From the NCBI RefSeq assembly GCF_028657945.1, contig NZ_CP059693.1:620001-684000 (forward strand): 64,000 nucleotides of DNA, read 5' to 3'. The stretch's first letter is position 1, and each line of letters starts with the position of its first letter. The notes below the pieces were generated by a model. The model had not been told where the DNA came from. It ran no database searches and saw only the letters and a list, made by a program, of their open reading frames with translations. The DNA is from Thalassomonas haliotis (GTDB lineage Bacteria > Pseudomonadota > Gammaproteobacteria > Enterobacterales > Alteromonadaceae). The position numbers and the translations under genes are program-made. Below, piece by piece: positions 1-8,265 of the stretch.

Positions 1-1465
1 GCAGCAGCTTACCGCTTTGCCAGCCTTGCTGATTTTTCCGTATTATGGTCAGGCCGTGTCTGTGTCCTATGTATACGCGTTTAGGATCCAGCTGTGATCT
101 ATGCAGGGACATTACCGCATCGGATGCCTTAATTTTTGTCACCCTGTTCCCGGTAACGGCATAAACTCCCCGGTAATTGGCGACCAGGAGCTCTTCCCCT
201 GCCGAGGTCAGGCCCCAGGTTTGCGAGCTAACCCCGGGGAGACGGGTAAACCTGGCCTTGGGACCAGTTTGCAGCCGGTATAAACCTTGTGCCGTGCCGA
301 CATATAAATCCCCCTGGTGGCGGTGTACGGCAAAACATACCCCCACCAGTCCGTTTCTATCATCGAAACGGGTTAACGGGTTTTTGACTTCGGCGCGGGC
401 CAGGCCGTTATCTGTGGCGATCCAAAGTCCGTTTTCCCGGTCTGAAAAAAGCGCCAGTATGGCGTTGTCCGGCAGGCCCGATTCCTCGGAAAGGTGGCCG
501 ACTTCATTGCCCCGGGTATCCAGGAAATATATGCCTGCCTGTAGGGTGCCAACGGCCAGTCTGCCATCGCCTAAATTCACCATGGGGAAAATCAGGTCGC
601 GTTTGAGTTTGGCGTCTATTGCCGTCGGCCAGGGAGTAAAGCCGGTTTGATCAAAGAGAAACAAACCCCGGGTGCGGCTGGCAACCAGCATATCTCCCTG
701 TTTTTTTGTTTCCCAGGGCAACATGGCGTAGATCTTTTCATCGGCAAACTGTTTGCCGCCGGGCACCAGGTTGAGTTTATTGTTGGTTAATTCCAGCAGC
801 CCATGTCCCTTCTCGCGAACAAACAGGCGTTCGCCAACCTGGAACGCCAGGTGAAAACTGTTTGCGGGCGTCCAGGACTGAAATTTTTCTCCCTGCAACC
901 GCATCAGGCGTTGAAAGCTGGCAAAGATTACGCCTTCGGCAGTGACAAAGGTGTGCCAGACATCAGAAAAATTCCTTTGATCTTCAGATAGTCGAGGTAA
1001 CAGGGAAATATAACGGCTTTGCCCTTTGTTATCGACTTCCAGGTAACCGATTTCCCCCACCGCGCCGACATATACCCGGCCCCGTTCGTCCACCGCCAGG
1101 GATCGTACTGCGGTCTGGTTCGCTACCTTGATTAATCGCCAGTTCTGGCCGTCGAATTCCAGCACGCCCTCGGCGTTGCCGACATAAATGATTCCCCGAA
1201 GATCTTGCACTATCGCCCAGTTTTGGGGTTGGGCCCCGTATTCGCGGGCACTAAAGGTACGCAAAAACGGCAAACCTGCCTCAAGCTGTTTTATGGTCTT
1301 GGTGGAGGCTGATGTGGTTTGAGCGGCTATCAGTGCCGGGTCTGTGTTTACGGGCTTCCCTGCCAGGTCGGGTAAGTTCAGCATATAGATCAGCGAAAAC
1401 ATTACCTTACATATTAAGCGTCGGCTAACTAGCATACGTCTGCGCGCTCTGCTTGGTTTTGGCAT
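1..1465 (-). CDS. Two-component-regulator beta-propeller sensor protein, partial (3' end outside window)
   Basis: Reading the complement from an ATG at 1465 gives an uninterrupted frame of about 488 codons to the left edge, so the C-terminal part is missing. Residues 11-37 form a basic then hydrophobic export signal (MLVSRRLICKVMF). The rest contains repeated propeller blades of the Reg_prop type, for example GIIYVGNAEGVLEFDG, GRVYVGAVGEIGYLEV, NGLWIATDNGLARAE and GDLYVGTAQGLYRL. Such periplasmic propellers normally sense a ligand and sit before a membrane segment and a kinase, cyclase or GGDEF output. The output module here is not visible. A perfect 12-bp hairpin separates this gene from the effector gene upstream, so it is probably transcribed on its own. 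The start is uncertain because only a weak GAG precedes the ATG; the in-frame ATG ten codons later is an alternative. Confidence 0.8.
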   Translation of the reverse strand, partial: MPKPSRARRRMLVSRRLICKVMFSLIYMLNLPDLAGKPVNTDPALIAAQTTSASTKTIKQLEAGLPFLRTFSAREYGAQPQNWAIVQDLRGIIYVGNAEGVLEFDGQNWRLIKVANQTAVRSLAVDERGRVYVGAVGEIGYLEVDNKGQSRYISLLPRLSEDQRNFSDVWHTFVTAEGVIFASFQRLMRLQGEKFQSWTPANSFHLAFQVGERLFVREKGHGLLELTNNKLNLVPGGKQFADEKIYAMLPWETKKQGDMLVASRTRGLFLFDQTGFTPWPTAIDAKLKRDLIFPMVNLGDGRLAVGTLQAGIYFLDTRGNEVGHLSEESGLPDNAILALFSDRENGLWIATDNGLARAEVKNPLTRFDDRNGLVGVCFAVHRHQGDLYVGTAQGLYRLQTGPKARFTRLPGVSSQTWGLTSAGEELLVANYRGVYAVTGNRVTKIKASDAVMSLHRSQLDPKRVYIGHRHGLTIIRKNQQGWQSGKLL

Positions 1466-1553
1466 TAACTCAATTATAGTTGGAAATTGTCGGGGGAATT
1501 TTTTGATCGGCAGTAAGTTGGCTTCCCCGCTCAGGTTTGGGAAAGTAGAAAAT

Positions 1554-1587
1554 AATAAACCTCTCTTGGGGAGATGAGAGGTTTATT
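1554..1587 (-). terminator. Rho-independent terminator after the putative effector gene
   Basis: A perfect 12-bp inverted repeat (AATAAACCTCTC / GAGAGGTTTATT) with a 10-nt loop lies 90 bp downstream of the minus-strand gene ending at 1677. AT-rich flanks with T tracts on both sides let it act in either direction. Confidence 0.7.
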
Positions 1588-1676
1588 TTATTTGTTGTCA
1601 CTATCTGTCAAAGTTGCTGTTACTTTTACTCAGCAGACTGAACATAAAGGGTTAATGAATTTGTGCTTCATTGATT

Positions 1677-3629
1677 TTATATACGGGCTTCAAGGACGAG
1701 GCTTTCAATGGCCTTTCTGAAATTCTCTTCGTTGATGAATGGTTTGGAAAAGAACTCGTTCATTGTCTGTTTAAGGGTTTGAGAGTCATCATCTTTTCCT
1801 GTTAGTCTTAGCATCACCGCACTTTTTACATATTCAAAATCATGGAAACTATCCTCAGACCGGGTTTTTAGTATGTTTAAAACTTCATCAGTCAGCTCTG
1901 ATTTGCTTTGCGCTACCTCCCTAAAGACTCCGGCGGCATCGCGTATGTCACGGTAATCCTTGAAGCTAAAACCGTTTATAACATCAACTTTAGGCGCATA
2001 CATAAGTTCTTCATCACTGGTATCGGCTTCATCGGATGATATTAACCAGTCAGAGCGAGGGTTGATATCTGCCCGTAGGTAGTTTGGCGGGATATTATCT
2101 CCTTTCTGCTGGAAGATGGGATACTCATTTGAAAACGGTGTCGAGTGAATGGAATGCAGTCTCGAATGCATAACCAGTTCTGGCGGAACCGTTAATGTTC
2201 TATGGAGTTTCATACCGCTTAGCAATGTTCTTGCATGTTCATCGACCAGATCTGAATCGACTATTCCCATTTGCGGGAATGAAAACAGCTTTCCTGTTTC
2301 CCTGTCCATTGCTGCTGTAAGATCATTTGTTTTATAAATCTCCGGCTCTACTCCCATCTCATGGGAGACTTCTGCCATGGCCCAGACATTCAGGCCGCTG
2401 GTCTGGTTCTCGTTCCTTGCCCCACCCCAGGTGATCACTGAGCGAACCTCGGATGAATCGTCATGATCATGTTTGCCTAATTGAGGATCCATAACCTTTG
2501 CCAGCTGGCTGCAAGTTTCAAATGGGTTATTGTATTGTTTTGTTGTTTGTCTGGTGTTGGCGCCATCAAAATGAGCGGTACTGACAGCACCGTTCTGTGA
2601 TTGCATAATCCAACCGATACAAGGTCCCAGGCCTGTTGTCCCGGCATAGCGGGTATGTGGTGCCGGCAATGACTCCTGACTATCGCCGTCTTTTCCTGAA
2701 AGGAAAATATTACTTCGCTGCTCTGCTATCGCCATGTTTTTGAGATCATAGGTAAATTTTGACCTCTTGGGTAAGACTTCACATCGTTCGTGTTCAATAT
2801 AAGTAGGCCACTTATCTTCATCTGTACTCTTGATAAATTCCTGTCTAAGCATGCTGCTATTATCCGATAGCAATTCTTTAGTTAATGCTTTAGCGGTGAC
2901 GGCCGCTTGTTGTATTTTATCTCCGGTTACATTTTCAGTCGGCTCCTTAAAAACGTCATTCATGGCTCGCTCTGTAATAAAACTGCCATATCTGTGAATC
3001 AGTGTTTCTTTTAAGTGTTGTTGCGACTCTTCATTCATGGTGGGGGTTATCATGCCGATGTCCATAGGTTGCGGTATACCATCGGACGTGATGAAGTAGG
3101 GACCCGGATCCAGCTTAATGCCGGCCTGCATTTCTTTGACCAGCTTGGCATTTTCGGCATCCTGATGTCTGAACTCGGCAAACTTTTCTTTTTCCAGCCT
3201 TGCTTGTATTATTTTAGCATTAGTCTGTTCTCCTTTTTCTAAACCCAGTTTTATAAGACCTGCGGTCATAAAGAGCGATTTGGAGCTTAATCCCATTTTT
3301 TTTATGGCACTATTTAATGCCTTATTGCTCTCAAATCGGTTTTCCATTGCTGATTGCAGACTGGCTTGCGTTGCTGCCTTTGCGGCTTTCAATCCACTTA
3401 ATCCCTTTGAAATCCCCATTTCTTTTAATTGACTGTCATATTCCTGTTTATAGTCCCCGCCTTTGGTAGCATGTCTAGCTGCTTTGGCACTATATTTGTC
3501 GATAACAACAAATTCATCATTATCGTTTAATAAGATGGCTCTGTCTCTTGTTGCGCCGAGTGAAATCTCCTTAAACTGCTCATAGCGGTCAGTGGACTGA
3601 GTCTGTATGTGGTTTGCTGAAACTGGCAT
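1677..3629 (-). CDS. Putative type III secretion effector with CheD/CNF-like Cys-His deamidase motif
   Basis: This 650-residue protein has no signal peptide or membrane segment. It follows a CesT-type chaperone gene by 12 bp, an arrangement typical of type III effectors. Residues 1-170 are polar and helical, as expected of a secretion and chaperone-binding region. Residues 328-358 read TRYAGTTGLGPCIGW, then about a dozen residues, then STAHFDG. Cys337 and His353 are 16 apart after a Thr-Gly-Leu-Gly stretch, which resembles CheD and the CNF/BLF1 toxins, glutamine deamidases using a Cys-His pair. A later VRSVITWGGARNEN segment recalls the conserved Gly-Gly-Ala-Asn part of CheD. The start is supported by AAGGAG eight bases before the ATG. 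Effector status and deamidase activity are both inferred; no secretion apparatus is in the window. The C-terminal 200 residues match nothing I recognise. Confidence 0.6.
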   Translation of the reverse strand: MPVSANHIQTQSTDRYEQFKEISLGATRDRAILLNDNDEFVVIDKYSAKAARHATKGGDYKQEYDSQLKEMGISKGLSGLKAAKAATQASLQSAMENRFESNKALNSAIKKMGLSSKSLFMTAGLIKLGLEKGEQTNAKIIQARLEKEKFAEFRHQDAENAKLVKEMQAGIKLDPGPYFITSDGIPQPMDIGMITPTMNEESQQHLKETLIHRYGSFITERAMNDVFKEPTENVTGDKIQQAAVTAKALTKELLSDNSSMLRQEFIKSTDEDKWPTYIEHERCEVLPKRSKFTYDLKNMAIAEQRSNIFLSGKDGDSQESLPAPHTRYAGTTGLGPCIGWIMQSQNGAVSTAHFDGANTRQTTKQYNNPFETCSQLAKVMDPQLGKHDHDDSSEVRSVITWGGARNENQTSGLNVWAMAEVSHEMGVEPEIYKTNDLTAAMDRETGKLFSFPQMGIVDSDLVDEHARTLLSGMKLHRTLTVPPELVMHSRLHSIHSTPFSNEYPIFQQKGDNIPPNYLRADINPRSDWLISSDEADTSDEELMYAPKVDVINGFSFKDYRDIRDAAGVFREVAQSKSELTDEVLNILKTRSEDSFHDFEYVKSAVMLRLTGKDDDSQTLKQTMNEFFSKPFINEENFRKAIESLVLEARI

Positions 3630-3641
3630 TTGTTTATCTCC

Positions 3642-4106
3642 TTAGGCCTTTATTGCATGCAATAGCGGTTTATCGTTAGTGGGGGTTGAGTTCATATCTT
3701 CCGACTGTAATTTTTTAAACCAGAAATCAGATAGAAACAGCAGCCGACTCAATTCAAAATCCAGCAAGGGTAAGTTAATGGCTTCAAGCGGGAATACCAC
3801 AGATAAAGTGACTTGCGTACCCTCCGGGGATACACCTAAGGCGCCGGCACCACATCCCTGACAGGCAAAATTGGCCCTGAGTAAAGTGTCGTAGATGGCC
3901 TGGCGCTGAGGCTCGGGGATTTCGTGGACGAAGCTTACCAGTGTCATTTCTTCGGTTTGTTCATTGTAGGAGGCTTCGAGGCAAATTCCTTGGTCAGATG
4001 TGATCAGGTAGGAGCCTGCAGGTGTTACATTTGTTTGTTCGACCCCTAAGAGTGTCAATATTTGCTCTATTAATACTGCATATTTTTCTTTGTTATCTTC
4101 CATCAT
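3642..4106 (-). CDS. CesT-family type III secretion chaperone
   Basis: A 154-residue acidic protein with the length and layout of the CesT/Tir chaperone family: an N-terminal helix (KYAVLIEQILTLLGV), strands around SYLITSDQGICLEASY and EMTLVSFVHEIPE, a helix (QRQAIYDTLLRANFACQG), strands including ALGVSPEGTQVTLSVVFPL, then an amphipathic helix (LLDFELSRLLFLSDFWFKKL). Such chaperones dimerise, bind the N-terminal part of one or a few effectors and keep them competent for secretion. The gene directly precedes the 650-residue putative effector, which it probably serves. Two consecutive ATGs at 4106 and 4103 follow a CGGGAT ribosome site. The tail after residue 135 is polar and probably disordered. 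Family assignment is by pattern, not by search. Confidence 0.72.
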   Translation of the reverse strand: MMEDNKEKYAVLIEQILTLLGVEQTNVTPAGSYLITSDQGICLEASYNEQTEEMTLVSFVHEIPEPQRQAIYDTLLRANFACQGCGAGALGVSPEGTQVTLSVVFPLEAINLPLLDFELSRLLFLSDFWFKKLQSEDMNSTPTNDKPLLHAIKA

Positions 4107-4296
4107 TATCCCGTTACTTTTATAAGTTTATTGATTGTATTCATACACATTACTTGGTTAATAATTGAGTAACCGGTAAATAGAGAAAGTTACCGGAAGT
4201 TGAAAGATATTTTTATGCGGTTGGCTTGTGGTTGGTTAAGTATTTGTTTTTTGGTTGATTATTTAAGTTGGTTTTATAAGCGATTTTTATGAACAG

Positions 4297-4334
4297 ACAA
4301 AAAACCTCTTAATAGCAGTAAGCATATAAGAGGT
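4297..4334 (-). terminator. Rho-independent terminator after the lipase/phospholipase pair
   Basis: On the minus strand an 8-bp stem ACCTCTTA / TAAGAGGT with a 15-nt loop is followed immediately by a run of six T. It lies 55 bp beyond the stop of the phospholipase D gene. Confidence 0.7.
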
Positions 4335-4388
4335 GTTTATCAGTTTGGTTGCCGGCTAACGGCAATACAGGAAAGTTTGGCGATACCG

Positions 4389-6308
4389 TTAATGGTCCGG
4401 CTCTTCACTGAGCTTACATGCCGGGTTGGCGCAGTGGGGACCGGAATATTTCCATAGCGGTCCCCAGTAAGCGGTCAGCAACTCACTTACGGCTTCTTCG
4501 CCTTCCACCAGGTAGTTGAACTCGGACAGGAAGCCCGGGTACAGGTTATCGGAGCCGACAATATAGGCTTCATCGTCTATTATCATGATTTTTGCGTGGT
4601 TGCCCGGTGCTGAGTCCACCTTAGGGTAAACCGAGCCGCTGGCATTTACCACCGCCCAGGCGGCACTACCGATCACGCCTTTTTTCGGCGGTTTTTCGCT
4701 GAGTGGCGGCTGCTTTAAGGTGGCGGTTTTCCCTTCTTTGGTCAGGTCCGGCCATTTATAGCTTTTGCCTTCCTCGTAGGTTCCCTTGGCTACTTCGGTA
4801 AAATAGAGTGGGGCGATATGCAGTCTTTTTAAGGCGTTGGCACGTTTGCTGTCCGAATCATCCAGCTCTTTATCTGTGTCGGCATCATGGGTCATATAGT
4901 ATTTGATCAATTCAAAGGTACGGCAGGCGCCTGAGCCAAATGAATATTGATCCCCCTCGGCGCCGGCGCCGGCATTCAAGGGGGAAACCACCACCTGAAC
5001 TTTTAATGCCGGATTGGCAAGCAGGGCATCCATCAGCCAGTGGCACACCACATGATCCGACCAATTCTTTTTCCAGGCGCTGATCAGGTCCATTTGCGAC
5101 ATGCGGATAATGCGTTTTGCCCCCATGATCAGCTGTTTTTTCATGACTTCAGAGGCCTGTTGGTAATCGCTCGACTTTTCCGGGCCGGTCCAGTATTTGC
5201 CTACCGAGAGCATACGGGTGGCCAGTTTATAGTCGTCAAACTTGTCGTAGTCGTCGTATATGATGCGCTCCTGGAACACTTCCAGTTCCAGGTCTTTTAA
5301 TGTTTGCAGATCCTGGGCGCGTATTTCTTCGGCCTCGTCGCGCTCATCCAGCTCTTCGAGTTCGTCGTTAACTTTAACTACAGAGATGAGTGACGATTCT
5401 TCCTCAAGCTCCAGTTCTTTTTTTAAGCCGGTGGCATGCAGTTTTACCAGGGTTTGCTGGCGTTCTTTTATGTAGGCTGCCCCGGGTTCCGCCGCCAAAG
5501 GATCTAGAGGCTTGCGGGTTTCAGCGTGGTCATCATCGCCGTTTTTCCACACCAGTTCGCCGATGTCCATGTATTCCTTGGTAAGCAGGTCGGTTTTACA
5601 CTGCCACATCTTGTTCAGGTATTGCTGCGAGCCGTGGGCGGCATCGCCGTGTACCACCACCGAAGCGTCATGTACCGGCGGATAACTCCTGAACAGGTCC
5701 ATATTGAGGTTATGGCCGCCGACCAGGGCCTCGGCGCCGTCCGAGGCGATGATCTTTGAGTGGTTCCAGGTCATCTTGGTGGTGTCTTCCGGCGGCCTGA
5801 CAAACAGCGACTGCAGCTTGGCCAATATGCCGGAGGAAATGCCCTTCTCAAGCCGGTAGAACCTGCCGATCCAGAACTCAGGCAAGACTTCCCAGTGCTC
5901 TGCCCTGGCCCTGAACAAGCGGATCAGCGCCCCCTGGAAATCGGTATAATTTGGCGGCGGTGTCATAGGGTAAAGTGGCGTCTGGCCGAATAAAAAGCGG
6001 AACTGGGTTGGCGTTGTCCTGCCCATTTTTGTGCTTAAACAAGTGTCTATGGCGCCGAGGATCGCCCGGGTCCAGTCGGGATCCGGGCTGTTCAGGGAGG
6101 ATACGTCGCAGCGGTATTTGGTCTTTTGCACTATTTCGACAATGGCCCGTTCAAATTCCGCCTGGCGTGCCCGGGCCTGTGGCATGATCTCATCGTTAAA
6201 AGGCATGCCCCACACGTGCGGCGTATCTAATATTCTGACGTAGCTGGGACCGCTACAATGATTGAAGTAGTCATTGACGGCTTCTTGTACAATATCTATT
6301 TTACTCAT
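4389..6308 (-). CDS. Phospholipase D family protein with two HKD motifs (candidate secreted lipase effector)
   Basis: The 639-residue product has two HxKxxxxD catalytic motifs: HSKIIASD (His183, Lys185, Asp190) followed by GGHNL, and HAKIMIID (His571, Lys573, Asp578) followed by GSDNL. This is the standard two-half active site of the phospholipase D superfamily, which transfers a phosphatidyl group to water or an alcohol. A charged Glu/Asp-rich stretch lies around residues 295-345. There is no signal peptide or membrane helix, as expected for an enzyme delivered by a secretion machine. It lies 33 bp downstream of a GHSRG lipase gene on the same strand and shares its terminator. The pairing recalls Tle-type phospholipase cargo of type VI secretion, but no VgrG, PAAR or immunity gene is in view, so that role is speculative. 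AAGGAA supports the ATG. Confidence 0.75.
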   Translation of the reverse strand: MSKIDIVQEAVNDYFNHCSGPSYVRILDTPHVWGMPFNDEIMPQARARQAEFERAIVEIVQKTKYRCDVSSLNSPDPDWTRAILGAIDTCLSTKMGRTTPTQFRFLFGQTPLYPMTPPPNYTDFQGALIRLFRARAEHWEVLPEFWIGRFYRLEKGISSGILAKLQSLFVRPPEDTTKMTWNHSKIIASDGAEALVGGHNLNMDLFRSYPPVHDASVVVHGDAAHGSQQYLNKMWQCKTDLLTKEYMDIGELVWKNGDDDHAETRKPLDPLAAEPGAAYIKERQQTLVKLHATGLKKELELEEESSLISVVKVNDELEELDERDEAEEIRAQDLQTLKDLELEVFQERIIYDDYDKFDDYKLATRMLSVGKYWTGPEKSSDYQQASEVMKKQLIMGAKRIIRMSQMDLISAWKKNWSDHVVCHWLMDALLANPALKVQVVVSPLNAGAGAEGDQYSFGSGACRTFELIKYYMTHDADTDKELDDSDSKRANALKRLHIAPLYFTEVAKGTYEEGKSYKWPDLTKEGKTATLKQPPLSEKPPKKGVIGSAAWAVVNASGSVYPKVDSAPGNHAKIMIIDDEAYIVGSDNLYPGFLSEFNYLVEGEEAVSELLTAYWGPLWKYSGPHCANPACKLSEEPDH

Positions 6309-6341
6309 TTCTATCTTTTCCTTGCATCTGCTGCTGTTTAT

Positions 6342-7562
6342 TTATAAGAATTTCCAATTGACCCAGCCGGTATTTTTACGCTCGACCGTAACCGGGAAAG
6401 CCAGCTTGTATGGCGGATCCCCGGCGACATCATCCAGGTAGTAGGTATCCCAGGGTCTTCTGCCGCTGATGGAGGAAACCTGGCGTACATAGGGGCGTGA
6501 CGGTAACCGGCTGGTACGGGTTTCGCCGCAGCCCATGGCGTCGAACTTGGCGTGGTCGGTATGGATTTTTCTTCTTAACTGGAGCACGTTTTCATCGACG
6601 GCACATTTGCTTTCGAAGGTGGTGCCCCACTTGGTCAGGTAGCCCCTGGCCATTTTATAAATCAGCTCAGGTACCGGGGCGGCAAGCGGGCTGGCCTTGG
6701 TTTGATCATAAAGACCGTCGGATGTGGTATTACCCGCAACCGTGCCGTGTCTGCCGCGACAGGCGTAGAGTTCGTATCCCGTCGGTTGCTCCAGTTCGCC
6801 CCGGGCAAGGGGATCGGCAAGCTGATAGTGTTTGGCCAGGCTTTTCCAGCTTTTGCCCAGTTTGCTGATTTCATCTTGCCCTGTCATCTGGGCGTTCGGG
6901 CGCGGTACTAAGGCGGAAAAGCCGACGTCCAGATGATCCCAGGCATAAATACCGACATAATTGGCGACATTGGGGGCTAACTGGGTTTGTATGCTGTACC
7001 ACTCGCCGGTGCCGGGTACCGGGTCTATGGCAAAGATATTCACCGGGATTTTCTTTTTGCTGTAGGCATGCAGGAACCAGGCAGCCATTATTGCCTGTAC
7101 GGCGCCGCGGCTGTGGCCGATAAAGTTAATCTGGGTAGCGCCGCTTTTTTCTGCCAGGTTGGCGCCATGCAGGGCAAGGGCGGCAGAGGCCCAGCCGGTA
7201 AGCTGCGAGGGTACCGATCTCTGGTTACCTTTGGAATAACTTTTGATGTAGCTGAGCAGATCTTTCGGGGCGGCAAGCGGCTCGATAAGTAACTCATCGC
7301 TGGTTTCCATCTGCGAGTGCCAGTCGTTTTCACCAACCCCGCGTACCGTGACGCTCGGCTCGGTTTCTGCCAGTACGCCGGAAATTTCTTTGTGGATACG
7401 CACCGGGATATAACCGGTATCGCTATGGTAAATATCTTTGTGGCTTTTCAGCCGGGTTTCGTTCATCCAAAGCTGCCAGTCTCTGCGTGACCAGTGTCTT
7501 GTTTCTTCGCCTTCGTCTCGCGAGCAGCCGGTGCCGGCAAAGCAAACGGTGTAGGTAGTCAT
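6342..7562 (-). CDS. Alpha/beta-hydrolase lipase with GHSRG motif (Tle-like candidate)
   Basis: A 406-residue alpha/beta hydrolase. The nucleophile elbow is FIGHSRGAVQAIMAAW with Ser151. Oxyanion-loop candidates lie near the N terminus (CFAGTG), and acidic and His candidates follow (FAIDPVPGTG, CRGRHGTVAG). The Gly-His-Ser-Arg-Gly form and the absence of an export signal resemble type VI lipase effectors and DUF2235-like hydrolases; cytoplasmic hydrolases more often have GHSLG or GHSMG. It is the first gene of a two-gene unit with the phospholipase D gene and has a good GAGGATT site before the ATG. About 700 bp without a gene lies upstream, so its promoter is probably there. Substrate and delivery are unknown; an immunity gene is not recognised. 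Confidence 0.7.
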   Translation of the reverse strand: MTTYTVCFAGTGCSRDEGEETRHWSRRDWQLWMNETRLKSHKDIYHSDTGYIPVRIHKEISGVLAETEPSVTVRGVGENDWHSQMETSDELLIEPLAAPKDLLSYIKSYSKGNQRSVPSQLTGWASAALALHGANLAEKSGATQINFIGHSRGAVQAIMAAWFLHAYSKKKIPVNIFAIDPVPGTGEWYSIQTQLAPNVANYVGIYAWDHLDVGFSALVPRPNAQMTGQDEISKLGKSWKSLAKHYQLADPLARGELEQPTGYELYACRGRHGTVAGNTTSDGLYDQTKASPLAAPVPELIYKMARGYLTKWGTTFESKCAVDENVLQLRRKIHTDHAKFDAMGCGETRTSRLPSRPYVRQVSSISGRRPWDTYYLDDVAGDPPYKLAFPVTVERKNTGWVNWKFL

Positions 7563-8265
7563 AATGGGTTAATCCTCGGTTGGTGTAGTGATCCCTGGAG
7601 CATGTGGCGCAAAGTTGAGTCCTTTCGTGCGTCTTGCTTTTTCGCTTTTTCAAGAGTGCTAGGTTAGGGAAATCCCCTTTTAAAAACCCAAGGGAAACAA
7701 GGAAGTATTCGGGGGAGATTACGTCTTTATCTGAAACGGCGGATAAAAGCGGATGGTTGCGGAATAAAGGAGGAAGAGGGATGAAATGATCAAGTGCAAC
7801 GGGGCTGGTATTACCGGCTTCTGCATGGGAAAAATATACCCGGATAGGATGAGTGTTTTAAGTAACCTGGACTCGGGGTAAGCAGCACTTGCTCAATATT
7901 CCCTTTTTCCGATTACCCGCGTTAATACCTTGATAAATAGCGCGCTATTCATAAAGGCTTTGCCTTGATCATCGAAAAAATTGAAACATTGATTGAGCCT
8001 ATAGAGGATTCAGAGATGTTGTGATGACAGTGTTTTAAAGTAAGTCTTTGGTTTACTAAAACATCAAGCATGCATTATCCCGGGGGCAGGTTAAGTACTT
8101 GATTAATTATTTGTCAGAAAATAATTATAAATCATTGTGTTATTTATCTGTTGATGTACTGTTGATGCAACTATGAATGTTTTCGTATATGCGGATAACC
8201 ATTACTGTCGATACGCTTATGCCTGAGGTATGGCTGAGAGAGATACATAAAAAGGATTATCAATA
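7563..8265. other. Intergenic region between divergent genes
   Basis: No credible gene was found in this 703-bp stretch. It must hold the promoters of the lipase gene (minus) and the serine hydrolase gene (plus). The only clear structure is the 14-bp palindrome at 7936-7949. The last 150 bp before 8266 are AT-rich, with two TGTTGATG repeats near 8150, suitable for a promoter but with no convincing -35/-10 pair. Confidence 0.6.
7936..7949. repeat. 14-bp perfect palindrome AATAGCGCGCTATT
   Basis: A perfect self-complementary sequence in a non-coding region, 317 bp upstream of the serine hydrolase gene and 374 bp upstream of the lipase gene. It could be an operator for a dimeric regulator; nothing here identifies one. 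Confidence 0.5.

Noticed and set aside
177-650. Open frame of 157 codons on plus
   Set aside because: It lies opposite the continuous minus-strand propeller gene, whose translation shows clear Reg_prop blades, so it is a shadow.
4389-7562. A toxin-antitoxin or restriction system in the first 8 kb
   Set aside because: The motifs are those of lipases and a phospholipase D; no antitoxin, methyltransferase or nuclease motif is present.
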